In this document: positions 1 through 12,094 of the stretch, piece after piece
Numbering within the stretch: the first letter of the stretch is position 1
Layout: every line of letters starts with the position of its first letter
Assembly (NCBI RefSeq): GCF_021130785.1
Contig: NW_025778916.1
Coordinates: 81,783 to 145,782 of the forward strand
DNA from: Homalodisca vitripennis
Lineage: Eukaryota; Arthropoda; Insecta; Hemiptera; Cicadellidae
Direction of reading: 5' to 3'
DNA: 64,000 bases
Made by a program: the position numbers and the translations under genes
Notes under the pieces: model-generated
The model's database searches: none
Seen by the model: the letters and a program-made list of their open reading frames with translations, nothing else
Told to the model about the DNA's origin: nothing

Positions 1-390
1 AAAAAAATAAGGGATAATATATTTAATATAATTACGAAAGATATTGAAAAGAAAGTAAAAAATAAACAAACAGAGAGTTTTTCATCGTTTTTTTTATGAA
101 ATTTTTCCCATATTATACGTTCTTTCTTTCAAGATAATCGTAAAGGACTGTAATGATGAATTTCTTAGAATTTTTGTGAGTATCAAAATTTATCAACACA
201 ATTCATTAAGAGCATTATAAGAATTTTTCTTATAGAATATAGCCACATTTTTTGTATTGAAAACAAAAGGTATTACTGTAGATAAGAATATCCATGTGAT
301 TCCTATGAAGAAAGAACACCAACTATGGTTATCAAAACAGTACTATGACGTGGGGAGGGACTGCAAGTTTTTAGAGCACAACTGAAAAGA
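1..390 (+). pseudogene. P1 fragment (copy D, second unit)
   Basis: This matches the C-terminal two thirds of the 183-residue P1 protein of copy B (21737..22288), ending near the shared motif for residues YYDVGRDCKF. Several single-base indels break the frame. The window edge removes the start. Confidence 0.7.
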
Positions 391-449
391 CTTTATTCTA
401 CAAAGTTAATTGTTATAATTTTCTTTATCTTTTAATAGTCCATCTTTCC

Positions 450-716
450 AGTAACAATCAAATGTAATTTTTCATTTTTGTTTAATTCCTTTAATCTTTT
501 TTTCATCCAAAACAGTCAAAAATCTGTTCGGCAAGTGTACTTTACAATCTTCCAACTCGGCAATTATTGTAACACCCGAATTTATCTTTTCATTTCTCCA
601 AATTCAAGATTCTATGTTTCTTTTCCTTTCTTCCAATTTCATTTAACTTCTTAATACTCTTTAAAACTACATTCTAACAATATCATTTAACTCTTTCAAG
701 AACTCCATTTAAATAG
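450..716 (-). pseudogene. P2 fragment (copy D)
   Basis: Noisy copy of P2 (B: 22347..22613, 24393..24686). The start-codon box (CCATTTAAATAG on this strand) is still recognisable near 706..720. Confidence 0.65.
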
Positions 717-739
717 AAAAAAAATTTAAAGACGGAAAA

Positions 740-1260
740 AATGAAATTTGCTAACAATCACTCGAGAAGTACGGGGAGAATGTGAGTAAAACCCGCATTC
801 TTTTCTCGAGTTCTTCGTTGTAATTTCTCCAAATGGTACTATAAAATCATCGAGGATTTCGGGCTTAAAATCGTAGACAAATTCAACATCCAGATAATGA
901 AAAAAATACAGGGTAATATCTTTTATTCATAATAAACGTGTGTATCGATACCTACAAACCTAATGTATTCCTTGAAAATGAAAAATAATTTTTGTCAATG
1001 GTTCCAAGAGATAATAAAAATTTTTATTCTGTTTTTCTAAATTCTGTAAACAAATTTATTGTTTGTTTCTCACCTCCGTATTGTAATTTCATAAGCAGAT
1101 TTTATGCAAATGTGTTAGTTTATTTCGAAATTTCCTTAGGTTTAGAGTCTTTCATACAAAATTAAATTAACAATCTCTACAAACTAAATATCTTTTATCA
1201 ATAAATTTCTCCCTCTATTATAACACTGTAACAGTTTGGCACTTGTACTCTTCCATTTTA
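740..1260 (-). pseudogene. P3 VLTF3-like fragment (copy D)
   Basis: Noisy copy of the zinc-ribbon P3 gene (B: 22629..23138). The start region at about 1250..1262 keeps CTTCCATTTTAAAAC, a variant of the shared start box. It is broken by many indels. Confidence 0.65.
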
Positions 1261-1286
1261 AAACAAAAAAAGATTTTTTTATAAAT

Positions 1287-1532
1287 GGAGATTATGGAAC
1301 TAAGTCTACCGAGATATAAATTATTTCAGCACAAATGTTTATGTTTACATTTCTACAACAGAGATAAATAGAAATATAATTTCATTCTATTGTACAACTA
1401 TTTTAGGATATTTTTGTCTATGATTACAAAGATTATTACGGAAGAAATCGAGATTTTTCAGTGGCGAAAGAGTATATTTTTGAAGTATTTAAGAAGAATG
1501 AAAGAGAATAACATGAATTTAAATCAATTATT
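1287..1532 (+). pseudogene. P4 fragment (copy D)
   Basis: Noisy copy of P4 (B: 23165..23410), starting at the ATAAATGGAG box. The 96-residue frame at 1390..1680 is a frame-shifted shadow of it. Confidence 0.65.
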
Positions 1533-1950
1533 GTTAAAGACATACAAAATGAGTGTTGTTATCCATGTGCGTGTTTTTTGCGAATATCTACTTAAACTTC
1601 TAAGAAATTGGGAAATGGATAAGAAGAAAGGTATCATATGTTTTATTTCAATCAACTCTAGATTTGGTGACGTCTGCTGAGAGCGTTTGTACTATGGGGT
1701 TTTGTACAGGTCGTTCGTCCTCCAAAAGCGATCGGTACATTACTATCTACTCTGTGGAATGAAAAATTAACCAAATCCTACAGCTGTTTGCTTCTACTTT
1801 CCTTAAGCTGTGCCTTTGTAAAATGTTGTCAAATCTGCTACGAATAAAGGAAAAAATCTTCGAAATCTTAATAAAAATTAATCAATTTAAAAACATTTTT
1901 ACTAAAAACATACTGTACTTTAATAAAAAACTTTTCTACTAAATAAACAA

Positions 1951-2510
1951 CATGAACTCCACCAAAGTCTCTACAATTTCTAGCATTAAAACAGTGCAAC
2001 AAAGATGAATTCAGTGAATTGCCGGTTTATTTTCAACAACATTGATACCGTCTTCGATACTTTCCTTAAATGGAAACAGAATTAAAAGAACTTGTAGAGT
2101 CTTTTGCAGAAAATAACGAAAACTGGATCACGTGTACACACAAAAAAGACGAAAAAATAAGGGATTATATATTTAATATAATTACGAAAAGATATTGAAA
2201 AGAAAGTAAAAAATAAACAAACAGAGAGTTTTTCATCGTTTTTTTTATGAAATTTTTCCCCTATTATACCGTTCTTTCAAGATAATCAAGACTTATTGAT
2301 AATATTCTTTAGGAAAATTTTTTTGGAGTATCAAGATTTATCAACACAAATTCATTTAAAGAGCATTATAGAATTTTTCTTATAGAATATAGCCACATTT
2401 TGTGTGAAACAAAAGGTATTACTGTAGATAATATTTCCATGTGATTCCTATGAAGAAAGACACCGACTATGGTTATCAAAACAGTACTATGACGTGGGGA
2501 GTGGACTGCA
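1951..2510 (+). pseudogene. P1 (copy D, first unit), frame-broken
   Basis: Second P1 copy in D, beginning at AACAACATGAACTCC and running to the conserved end near TGGGGAGTGGACTGCA. Multiple indels break it. Confidence 0.65.
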
Positions 2511-2569
2511 TATTTGTAGAGCACAACTGAAAAGACATTATTCTACAAAGTTAATTGTTATAATTGTCT

Positions 2570-2852
2570 TTATCTTTTATAGTCCTTCTTTCCAGTAACA
2601 ATCAAGTGTAAATTTTTCATTTTTTGTTTAATTCTTTTAAATCTTTATTTTCATCCAAAACAGTCAAAAATCATGTTTCGGCAAGTGTACTTTACAATCT
2701 TCCAACTCGGCAAAATTATTGTAAACCCAATTTTATCTTTCATTTTTCTCCAAATTCAAGATTCTATGTTTCTTCCTTTCTTCAATTCATTTAACTTCTT
2801 ATACTCTTTAAACTTACATTCTCCAATATCATTGTAACTCTTTCAAGAACTC
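2570..2852 (-). pseudogene. P2 (copy D), frame-broken
   Basis: Noisy copy of P2 with its start box CCATTTAAATAG near 2850..2862. Confidence 0.6.
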
Positions 2853-2884
2853 CATTTAAATAGAAAAAATTTAAAGACGGAAAA

Positions 2885-3404
2885 AATGAAATTTTGCTAA
2901 CAATCACTCGAGAAGTCGGGGAAAAATGATGAGTAAAACCGCATTCTTTTCACGAGGTTCTTCGTTTTAATTTCCCCAAATGTACTATAAAATCATCGAG
3001 TGATTTCTGGCCTTAAAAATCGTAGACAAATTCAACATCCAGAATAATGAAAAAAATACAGAGTAATATCTTTTCATAATAAACGTGTGTAATCGATACC
3101 TACAAACCTAATGAAATTCTTTGTAAAAGAAAAAAAATTTTGTCAATGGTTCCAAGAGATAAGTAAAAATTTTTATTCTGTTTTCTAAAATTCTGTAACC
3201 AAATATTTGTTTGTTTCTCACCTCCGTATTGTAATTTCATAGCAGATTAATTCAAATGTGTTAGTTTATTTCGAAATTTCTTAGGTTTAGGTCTTTTCAT
3301 ACAAAATTAAATTACAATCTCTACAAACTACATATCTTTTATCAATAATTTCTCTCCTCTATTATAACACTTGTAACAGGTTGGCATTGTACTCCTTCCA
3401 TTTA
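2885..3404 (-). pseudogene. P3 VLTF3-like (copy D), frame-broken
   Basis: Noisy copy of P3; the CxxC regions are recognisable near 3330..3400, but indels remove any long frame. Confidence 0.6.
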
Positions 3405-3426
3405 AACAAAAAAAGAATTTTTTTAT

Positions 3427-3675
3427 AAATGGAGATTATGGAACTAAGTCTACCGAGATATAAATTTTTCAGCACAAATGTTTATGTTTACATTTCTACA
3501 ACAGAGATAAATAGAAAATAAATTTCATTTCAGACTATTGTACAACTATTTAGGATATTTTTGTCTATGATTACAAAGAAAATATTACGGAAGAAAATCG
3601 AGATTTTTCAGTGGCGAAAGAGTATATTTTTTGAAGTATTAGAAAGGGAATGAAAGAGAATTAACATGAATTTAA
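3427..3675 (+). pseudogene. P4 (copy D), frame-broken
   Basis: Noisy copy of P4 starting at TTTTATAAATGGAG. Confidence 0.6.
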
Positions 3676-3829
3676 TCAATTTTGTTAAAGACATACAAAA
3701 TGAGTGTTTGTTTAGTGTGCGTGTTTTTTGCGATATCTACTTAACTATCTAAGAAATTGGGAATGGGATAACGAAGAAAAGTATCATATGTTTTTTATTC
3801 AATCAACTCTAGATTTGTGACGTCTGCTG

Positions 3830-4960
3830 AGAGCGTTTTGTACCACTAACGCTTGACCTTGCTTTGCGCACGCCGGTGTTTGGGTACAAGGACAGTAGTG
3901 ACACCGAAACAATGACCTTGCTTATTGCACACGCCGTGGTGCGACAATGAAATCACTGTAAAAAACACTTAATTCTGTAAATTACAAATGAAATCACTAT
4001 TTTCACACAATGTTTTTATCACAGTTTAGAATGTCTACACAAATTACAACACACAAATCTTCCGTGTAATGTCTTTCTTCGGAATATAATAGAAACTTAT
4101 TAAATATGAAGGACAACGCCCAGTGAACACTTCACTTCACTTTTAACAAGTAAACACAGATCTTCACAGCAATCTTCTTACTTTATAAAGTCCATATCCT
4201 CTTTTCTTCAACTTGCAAATAACATTAGAATCTTCTAAATAATGATATATCTTGTTAACTTTCGTTAAAATAGAGGAGAGGACCACACATGGCTAGCTAG
4301 TACGTGGCGCCAACGCCCACAGCAAGAGATGAAGACGAGAAGTAGATGTTTACCAACGATTTTAAAAATGAATGTCCTCAATTCCCCTAGAACTGTTATA
4401 GTTTCCAAAATTAATATTAAATAAGTCATATATCAAAGAATTTCTTTTCAAACCTTGTTGTTCAAAAACCACTCAACCGATTTTAAATGAAATTTGGTAC
4501 ACCATATAGTAAATACACTTAACTCGTTTCGACTTAACTTATCCATAAGGGGTGAAATCATCCCCTATTTCTTAATATTCATAAAAAAATATAAAAATAT
4601 TATCAGACAAAAATCTGAAACTTCAAAAACAGCGAGTTCTACTTAAAATTTCATGAAAATAACAAAATGTTCAAAATCTACCCCAATCATCCCCTTATAT
4701 TTAAAACTCTTATATCTAGAGAGACTATTGGAGCTTGTTTCTGATGGAATTATGGTATATAGGTTCAGTAAATATTAAGAGTATTTTGTAAAATCATCAC
4801 TTCCCGGTCCATGACCTATGAAATAGTTTTTTCCTAATATCATCACTATTTTTCAAAGTTTTTTACTGCAATTTAAATGAATACTCTTTAATCAATGTTC
4901 TTTAACAATTCTGTAATAGTTTTAAAACTATCCGACGAATAATAGTGAAAATAACGCGAT
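3830..4960. repeat. 1.1-kb host-type spacer (copy D)
   Basis: Non-coding block equivalent to 10640..11690 (A) and 25635..26690 (B). It includes the insect-repeat motif around AAAACCACTCAACCGATTTT and the GCGCACGCCGTG repeats. No gene is seen. Confidence 0.7.
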
Positions 4961-4969
4961 TTTTACTGA

Positions 4970-6225
4970 ATTTCTGTAATATCGTTCTTAATCACATCAT
5001 AGGCTAAAAATTTCTCTCAAAAACCCACAACCACATAACATTCGAGTTTTGTAACAGCTTTTTTGAAAATTCATATTGATAATATATCGTTCTTTTGAAC
5101 CAGAAATATTTGTCAAACTCCTTTGTTGTATCAATGACATAAATAGGTCTATTCGCTAAAAATTCTTTAGGATTGTAATACATTTCCTTATTACTATTAC
5201 AGTAAACTTTCTCTAAAAATCTTGATACATCTGATACATGATTCTCGAAAAGACCTCCGGAAATGTTAAATTTTGTAATTCATCTGGAATAATAAGCAAC
5301 CGTTCATTTTACTCTGATATTTTTTACATCCAAACTATCAAACTTTGAAGGATTTTTTTCTTGATTATTCTGTCTATCTGTTTGAAAACCTATAATAATT
5401 AAATTGGATTGAAGATGTTATCTATAAATATTTGTGATATCGAACGAATAAGTTGTTCCGGAAATACCTTTTTGCACAATACATTGCCCAATCTAGAAAA
5501 TTAAACATAAATTGTTTTGACTTTTTGTAATTTCATCAATCAATCAACCTAATTTTACTCGTGTGTTTTTATAATCAATCATTGGAACTCTAATAAAAAA
5601 ATCTGTAATTGTAATTTTTGCCATCAACTGGCATATCAATTTCCAGTTTTTTTTTTTAATATCGCATCATCGTCTTCTGCTCTTATAAAACTTAGATAAA
5701 AATCTCCTTTATTAGATCGGAATAGTAACATTTTCAAAAAATCCTAATCCAAAATGAGATAAATTTCCAGCTGCTTCAAAAAACACCAAATTATAAAATC
5801 TGATTCAAAGCCATTATGAAATTTGAGAAATAAACATCACTTTTTGAATACGAAATAGTTCCTTTAATAGTGCTTAATTGGCCACAGTTTTCGACTTTCC
5901 ATTCCAAATCAATTTATTATTGAGTTTTCTTACTTCAATCTTAGAAAATAAAAACGGTATAAAAATATCGATTAATCTAACATTATCAGTTCCACATGAT
6001 ATGCTTGATCCATCTTGTTTTGTTAAAGTTCCGAGAAATATAAAACTGGAAGTTAGATGAGCAAACATGTTAATCTCCCAAAAAAAAAATCAATATTAAA
6101 CTCAGTTTCTTTTTATTCGGTTCATTCAAATGTTGGTTTTACTAAACTTGGATAGAAATTTTTTTAAAACTCCGCCCCTTTCAAATATCACTTCAGCATA
6201 TTTTCTGTAGTCGCGCCATTTTAAT
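4970..6225 (-). pseudogene. Major capsid protein, noisy copy (D)
   Basis: Inverted, indel-rich copy of the capsid gene at 9403..10607. Its start, near 6222, carries GCGCCATTTTAATA, a variant of the shared start box. No long frame survives. Confidence 0.75.
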
Positions 6226-6364
6226 ACAGAGTAATATATTTAGCAAATTATAAACATCTTGGTATAATTTTTTTTCATCGATCCTAATGTACGTTTTTAT
6301 AAGAAAAGATATAAATTAAATTTTAGTAAAATAATTAAAAAGATATGAGTCATTTTTAATAGAT

Positions 6365-6805
6365 GCTACTTCGTCATATTCAGGAATTCTCTCTTCCTTA
6401 AATTTTTTGCGAATACTCGGTCACAGTATAATCAATAAAATTTGCACAGGATATGTAAAACCGCGTAACAAATAGATATATTGTTCCGCTAATCAACTGT
6501 ATCTTTATTTGTCATCCAAAAAACTTTATACTCAAGTGTTATAGAGACAAAGAAACAGGACATTATTATCTTTTAATTGATAATGTATATTTTCTTGAAA
6601 TGAAACTACTGATGATAAAGTTTTGAATATTTAGCAGATGTTATAGCCAATTCAATTTTTTTTACGTATAATCCTCATCATATCTCTTCGGATAATATAC
6701 ATATTTTTGAGGGGGGAATATGTTCATCCCAATGTTTCTTTTATTCCAATCTCCATTCGTGTGTATTGCATGATAAAAAGATCGAAAGCAGCTGTAATGT
6801 CCCAC
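6365..6805 (-). pseudogene. LSxxFI-repeat protein, noisy copy (D)
   Basis: Indel-rich counterpart of the 132-residue gene at 28024..28422. The start is near the GTCCCACCATCTCTATTTATT segment at 6797..6818. Confidence 0.6.
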
Positions 6806-6834
6806 CATCTCTATTTATTAAAGAAAAAATTTTC

Positions 6835-6995
6835 AAAAAATCAAGTTTTTATAAAATTGGCTCTTTTTAGTGATTACCATCAGCACATTTTCACAGATAT
6901 TACTCTTAACACCCCTCATTGCATAGTTTTTGCATAGTAATTTATATCATTTGTTGCAGTTTTTTTCTCTGTTACATCTCACACAATAATATTGA
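6835..6995 (-). pseudogene. Small zinc-ribbon protein, noisy copy (D)
   Basis: Counterpart of the intact 47-residue gene at 28451..28594, with the start box GCGCCATTTATATAAGG at 6988..7004. Confidence 0.55.
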
Positions 6996-7024
6996 GCGCC
7001 ATTTATATAAGGGAAAATTAGATC

Positions 7025-7275
7025 ATCATAGCCCCCTAATCCATTAAATCTTGTTATCAATATTTTCAAAAGTTTTATTAACATCCTTCTTTAAATTTAT
7101 TAAAAGTTTTCTTCTAGTTTTATTTACTTTATTCGAGATAAATAAGGAGTAGTCGATCATCTATCTCTTTTAAGTAATTCATTATTAATATTGTGTTTAC
7201 TTTCTCATATGTAAACGTCTGTACCAAGAATTTTCAAAAAAGTTTTTACGTTTCTGTCATTGAAAAGTGTTATTA

Positions 7276-7343
<68 letters not shown>

Positions 7344-7910
7344 ATATGTATCAATAATCTTCCAGAATTTTGTTGTAATTACTTACACCAACTAATACAT
7401 TTTAACATCATTTTTTATATGTATTATAAGTTTTCCTTCTAGTTTATTTACTTTATTCAAGTAATTCACCAAACATCGTCTACTGATCTTTTACTTACTT
7501 TCATCAAGTTTTGTTTCATAGACTTCCTGTTGTAAAAATTTTTAACATGCTGTTTATGGATTCTCATAATTTTGTTTTAGTTGTTTCATTAAACATTTTA
7601 ATAGGGATCTTCTAATTGAAATCAATTACAACAACCATCAAAATGGATTTAATTTCCTTTACATAACACTGCTAATTCTTTTCCTTTAAAATTCTAAGGC
7701 TATTTTTAACATTTCGGATCATGTAGAATCAAACAATTATCGATGTTTTTCTGATAATTATTAAGAGGTGTTTTAAAATTGTTCTTATTAAACCCGAAAC
7801 AACAAAAAAAGAAAAAGAAAAAGATCAGTGTTTGTCTAATAACCAGGGATCGAACACCGACAATTCTTTTTTTATTAGCCAAACTAACATAATTCTTTTA
7901 AACTATGATC
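7025..7910 (-). pseudogene. Fibre-like coiled-coil protein, noisy copy (D)
   Basis: Inverted counterpart of 7993..8689, disrupted by indels and by the poly-C run at 7277..7343. The N-terminal region is readable near 7790..7890. Confidence 0.6.
7277..7343 (+). repeat. Poly-C run, about 67 nt
   Basis: A homopolymer of C replacing a stretch that in copies A and B encodes ordinary coiled-coil sequence. It creates a spurious polyproline ORF (7260..7442). Most likely a sequencing or consensus artefact. Confidence 0.8.
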
Positions 7911-8085
7911 GCTTCAGTAATTTTTATCAGCTTTTTCGAAAAAGCTGATAAAATTTACTGAAGCGATCAAAGTTTAAAAGAATTATGTTAGTTTGGCTAA
8001 TAAAAAAAGAATTGTCGGTGTTCGACCTGGTATTGACAAACATGATGTTGTTGTTAAAGAACAAATTTTAAAACCTCTAAAATTA
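7790..8085. repeat. Spacer-less palindromic junction D/A
   Basis: The two arms meet at 7937/7938 inside AGCTTTTTCGAAAAAGCT, with no unpaired loop. The arms continue as copies D and A. The same gene in copy B runs on without folding (29330..29360). The turning point is the self-complementary TCGA, consistent with a microhomology fold-back. Confidence 0.85.
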
Positions 8086-8689
8086 TCAGAAAACATCGAT
8101 ATTGTTGATTTACATGATCCGAATGTTAAAAATGCCTTAGGATTTTAAAGGAAAAAGAATTAGCAGTGTTAGTAAAGGAATTAATCCATTTGATGTTTGT
8201 TGTAATGATTCAATTAGAAGATCCTATTAAAATGTTTAATGAAACTAAAACAAAATTATGAGAATCATAAACAGCATGTTAAAGATTTTACAACAGAAGT
8301 CCTATGAAAAACTTGATGAAAGAAGTAAAAGATCAGTAGACGATGTTGAGTGAATTACTTGATAAAGTAAATAAACTAGAAGAAAACTTTAATACATATA
8401 AAAATGATGTTAATGTATTAGTTGGTGAAGTAATTAACAAAATTCTGGAAGATTTTGATACACATTTCAATGAGAAAGTAAACTTTTTTGAAAATTTTGG
8501 TACACGTTTCAATGAGAAAGTAACACATAATAATGAATTACTTAAAAGAATAGATGATCGATACTCCTTATATCTCGATAAAGTAAATAAACTAGAAGAA
8601 AAACTTTAATAAATTTAAAGAAGATGTTAATAAAACTTTTGAAAAATATTGATAACAGATTTAATGGATTAGGCGGCTATGATGACTAA
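7993..8689 (+). pseudogene. Fibre-like trimeric coiled-coil protein (copy A)
   Basis: Counterpart of the intact 229-residue ORF in B (28609..29298), here broken by several single-base insertions (near 8140, 8197, 8245, 8300, 8600). The frame 8343..8609 shows the heptad-rich part. Because B is intact at the same places, the breaks are probably base-calling errors. It overlaps the palindromic junction, which sits just upstream of its start. Confidence 0.75.
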
Positions 8690-8704
8690 TTTTCCTTATA
8701 TAAA

Positions 8705-8852
8705 ATGGCGCTCATATATTGTGTGAGAATGTAAAGAAAAAAACTGCAACAAATGATATAAAAATACTATGCAAACATCAATGGAGTTAAGAGAATATCT
8801 GGAAAATGTGCTGAATGTAACACTAAAAAGAGGCCAATTTATAAAAACTTGA
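8705..8852 (+). pseudogene. Small zinc-ribbon protein (copy A)
   Basis: Same gene as the intact 47-residue ORF at 28451..28594, with one-base insertions that break the frame. Starts at TATAAAATGGCG, the shared start box with one extra A. Confidence 0.7.
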
Positions 8853-8880
8853 TTTTGAAATTTTTTCTTAATAAATAGAG

Positions 8881-9281
8881 ATGGTGGGACATTTACAGTG
8901 CTTTCGATCTTTTTATCATGCAACACGAAAGAGATTTGAAAAAGAACATTGGGATGACATTTCTCAAAAATATGAATTATCCGAAGATATGATGAGATTA
9001 TACGTAAACAAATTGAATTGGTATAACATTGCTAAATATCAAACTTTTATCATCAGAGTTCATTCAAGAAAATATACATTATCAATTAAAAGATCATATG
9101 TCTGTTCTTTGTCTCTATCAACACTTGAGTATAAAGTTTTTTGGATGAAAATAAAGATACAGTTGATTGGAACAATATTATAGATAGCGGTTACTATCCT
9201 GTGCAAATTTTATTGAAATATGTGACCGAGATCGCAAAATTTAAGGAAGAGAATCCTGAATATGACGAAGTAGATCATTAA
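8881..9281 (+). pseudogene. LSxxFI-repeat protein (copy A), frame-shifted
   Basis: Counterpart of the intact 132-residue gene of B. Here the frame shifts near the start (HLQCFRSF instead of HYSAFDLF) and again near 9048. The remaining sequence keeps the WDDISQKYELSED and LNWYNIAKYQ blocks. Confidence 0.75.
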
Positions 9282-9402
9282 AAATGACTCATATCTTTTT
9301 AATTATTTTACTAAAATTTATATCTTTTCTTATAAAAACGTACATTAGATCGATGAAAAAATTATACACGATGTTTAAAATTTCTAAATTTTCTCTTATT
9401 AA

Positions 9403-10607
9403 ATGGCGGACTACAGAAAATATGCTAGTGATATTGAAAGGGCGGAGTTTAAAAATTTCTATCCAAGTAGTAAACAACATTTGAATGAACCGAATAAAAG
9501 AACTGAGTTTAATATTGATTTTGGAGATAACTTTTGCTCATCTAACTTCCAGTTTTATATTTCTGGAACTTTAACAAAACAAGATGGTCAAGCATATCTT
9601 GGAACTGATAATGTTAGATTAATCGATAATTTTATACCGTTTTTATTTTCTAAGATTGAAGTAAGAAAACACAATAAATTGATAGAAGAAGTCGAAAACT
9701 GTGGCCAATTAAGCACTATTAAAGGAACTATTTCGTATTCAAAAAGTGATGTTATTTCTCAAACTTCTAATGGCTTTGAATCAGATTTTTAAAATTTGGT
9801 GTTTTTGAAGCAGCTGGAAATTTATCTCATTTTGGATTAGGATTTTTTGAAAATGTTACTATTCCGATCTATAAAGGAGGATTTTATCTAAGTTTTTATA
9901 AGAGCAGAAGACGATGATGCGATATTAAAAACAAAAACTGGAAATGATATGCCAGTTGATGGCAAAATTACAATTACAGATTTTTTTTATTAGAGTTCCA
10001 ATGATTGATTATAAAACCACGAGTAAAATTAGGTTGATTGATGAAATTACAAAAAGTCAAAACATTATGTTTAATTTTCTAGATTGGCAATGTATTGAGC
10101 AAAAAGGTATTTCCGGAACAACTTATTCGTTCGATATCACAAATATTTATAGAAACATCTTCAATCCCAAGTTCATTATTATAGGTTTTCAAACAGATAG
10201 ACAGAATAATCAAGAAAAAAAAATCCTTCAAAGTTTGATAGGTTTGGATGTAAAAAATATCAGAGTAAAATTGAACGGTTCTTATTATCCAGATGAATTA
10301 CAAAATTTAAACATTTCCGGAGGTCTTTTCAGAATCATGTATCAGATGTATCAAGATTTTAAGAAAGTTTACTGTTAATAATAAGGAAATGTATTACAAT
10401 CCTAAAGAATTTTTTAGCGAATAGAACCTATTTATGTCATTGATACAACAAAGAGTTTGACAAATATTTCTGGTTCAAAGAACGATATAATTATCAATAT
10501 GAATTTTCAAAAAGCTGTTACAAACTCGACATGTTATGTGGTTGTGGTTTCTGAGAAATTTTTTAGCCTATGATGTGATTAAGAACGATATTACAGAAAT
10601 TCAGTAA
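9403..10607 (+). pseudogene. MCP: Major capsid protein, double-jelly-roll type (copy A)
   Basis: About 400 codons, by homology to copy B. The first 129 codons (9403..9792) are intact, including MADYRKYASDIERAEFKNFY and the strand-rich part that is shifted in B. Single-base indels then break the frame near 9792, 9895, 9985, 10220, 10375 and 10410. The family forms the hexon-like pseudo-hexameric capsomers of Polintons and adintoviruses. A start box variant, CTTATTAAATGGCGG, overlaps the ATG. The coding frame is consistent across A and B once indels are compared, so A's breaks are probably not all real. Confidence 0.8.
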
Positions 10608-10639
10608 AAATCGCGTTATTTTCACTATTATTCGTCGGA

Positions 10640-11690
10640 TAGTTTTAAAACTTTACAGAATTGTTAAAGACATTGATAAAAGTATTCATTTTAAATTGCA
10701 GTAAAAAACTTTGAAAAATAGTGATGATATTAGGAAAAAACTATTTCAAGGTCATGGACCGGAAAGTGATGATTTTACAAAATACTTTAATATTTACTGA
10801 ACCTATATACCAAATTCCATCAGAAAAGCTCCAATAGTTCTCTAGATATAAGAGTTTAAATATAAGGGATGATTGGGGTAGATTTTGAACATTTTGTTAT
10901 TTTCATGAAATTTTAAGTAGAACTCGCTTGTTTTTGAAGTTTCAGATTTGTCTGATAATTTTTTATATTTTTTTATGAATATTAAGAAATAGGGGATGAT
11001 TTCACCCTTATGGATAAGTTAAGTCGAAAGAGTTAAGTATTTACTATATGTGTACCAAATTTCATTAAAATCGGTTGAGTGGTTTTTGAACAACAAGGTT
11101 TGAAAGAAATATTGATATATACTTATTTAATATACATTGGAAACTATAACAGTTCTAGGGAATTGAGACATTTCATTTTAAAATGTTGGTAACACTACAT
11201 CTCGTCTTCATCTCTTGCTGGGCGTTGGCCACGTATAGCTAGCCATGTGTGATCCTCCTCTATTTTAACGAAATTTAACAAGATATATCATTATTTAGAA
11301 GATTCTAATGTATTTGCAAGTTGAAGAAAGAAGATATGGACTTTATAAAGTAAGAAGATTGCTGTGAAGATCTGTGTTTCTTGTTAAAAGTGAAGTGAAG
11401 TGTTCCACTGGGCGTTGTCCTTCATATTTAATAAGTTTCTATTATATTCTCGAAGAAAGACATTACAAGAAGATTGTGTGTTGAATTTGTGTAGACATTC
11501 TAAACTGTGATAAAAACATTGTGTGAAAATAGTGTTCATTTGTAATACAGAATTAAGTGTTTTTACAGTGATTTCATTGTCGCACACGGCGTGTGCAAAG
11601 CAAGGTCATTGTTTGGTGTCACTACTGTCCTTGTACCACACACGGCGTGCGCAAAGCAAGGTCAAGCGTTAGTGGTACAAACGCTCTCAG
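10640..11690. repeat. 1.1-kb non-coding spacer (copy A)
   Basis: No gene is seen. Contains the insect-repeat motif ACCAAATTTCATTAAAATCGG around 11054 and two copies of a GC-richer block CACACGGCGTGYGCAAAGCA at 11583 and 11640. Also present in B and D but absent from copy C, where the capsid gene is followed almost directly by P4. Confidence 0.7.
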
Positions 11691-11822
11691 CAGACGTCAC
11701 AAATCTAGAGTTGATTGAAATAAAACATATGATACCTTTCTTCTTATCCCATTCCCAATTTCTTAGAAGTTAAGTAGATATCGCAAAAACACGCACACTA
11801 ACAACACTCATTTTGTATGTCT

Positions 11823-12068
11823 TTAACAATAATTGATTAAATTCATGTTATTCTCTTTCATTCCTTCTAATACTTCAAAAATATACTCTTTCGCCACTGA
11901 AAAATCTCGATTTCTTCCGTAATAATCTTTGTAATCATAGACAAAATATCCTAAATAGTTGTACAATAGAATGAAATTATTTCTATTTATCTCTGTTGTA
12001 GAAATGTAAACATAAACATTTGTGCTGAAAAATTTATATCTCGGTAGACTTAGTTCCATAATCTCCAT
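11823..12068 (-). CDS. P4, unknown 81-residue protein (copy A, unit 2)
   Basis: Intact ORF identical to the two copies in B (23165..23410 and 25241..25486). Starts in a TTTATAAATGGAG box, 26 bp from the divergent P3 start. Aromatic-rich (many Tyr and Phe), no recognised domain, no signal peptide. Function unknown. Confidence 0.75.
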   Translation of the reverse strand: MEIMELSLPRYKFFSTNVYVYISTTEINRNNFILLYNYLGYFVYDYKDYYGRNRDFSVAKEYIFEVLEGMKENNMNLINYC

Positions 12069-12094
12069 TTATAAAAAAATCTTTTTTTGTTTAA

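Larger units (their letters stand above)
1..7937 (-). mobile_element. Copy D: partial, noisy Polinton/adintovirus copy
   Basis: This is an inverted, error-rich copy of the sequence in 7938..15600. Reading leftward from the palindrome centre it contains the fibre-like coiled-coil gene, zinc ribbon, LSxxFI-repeat protein, major capsid protein, the 1.1-kb spacer and nearly two copies of the P1-P4 cassette; it is cut by the window edge inside P1. Indels occur every few tens of bases, so no long ORF survives. A run of about 67 C at 7277..7343 replaces ordinary coding sequence seen in copy B near 28770..28850, which points to poor base calling rather than biology. Confidence 0.85.

Noticed and set aside
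7260..7442. Polyproline-rich ORF
   Set aside because: Produced entirely by a C run that is absent from the matching positions in copies A and B.
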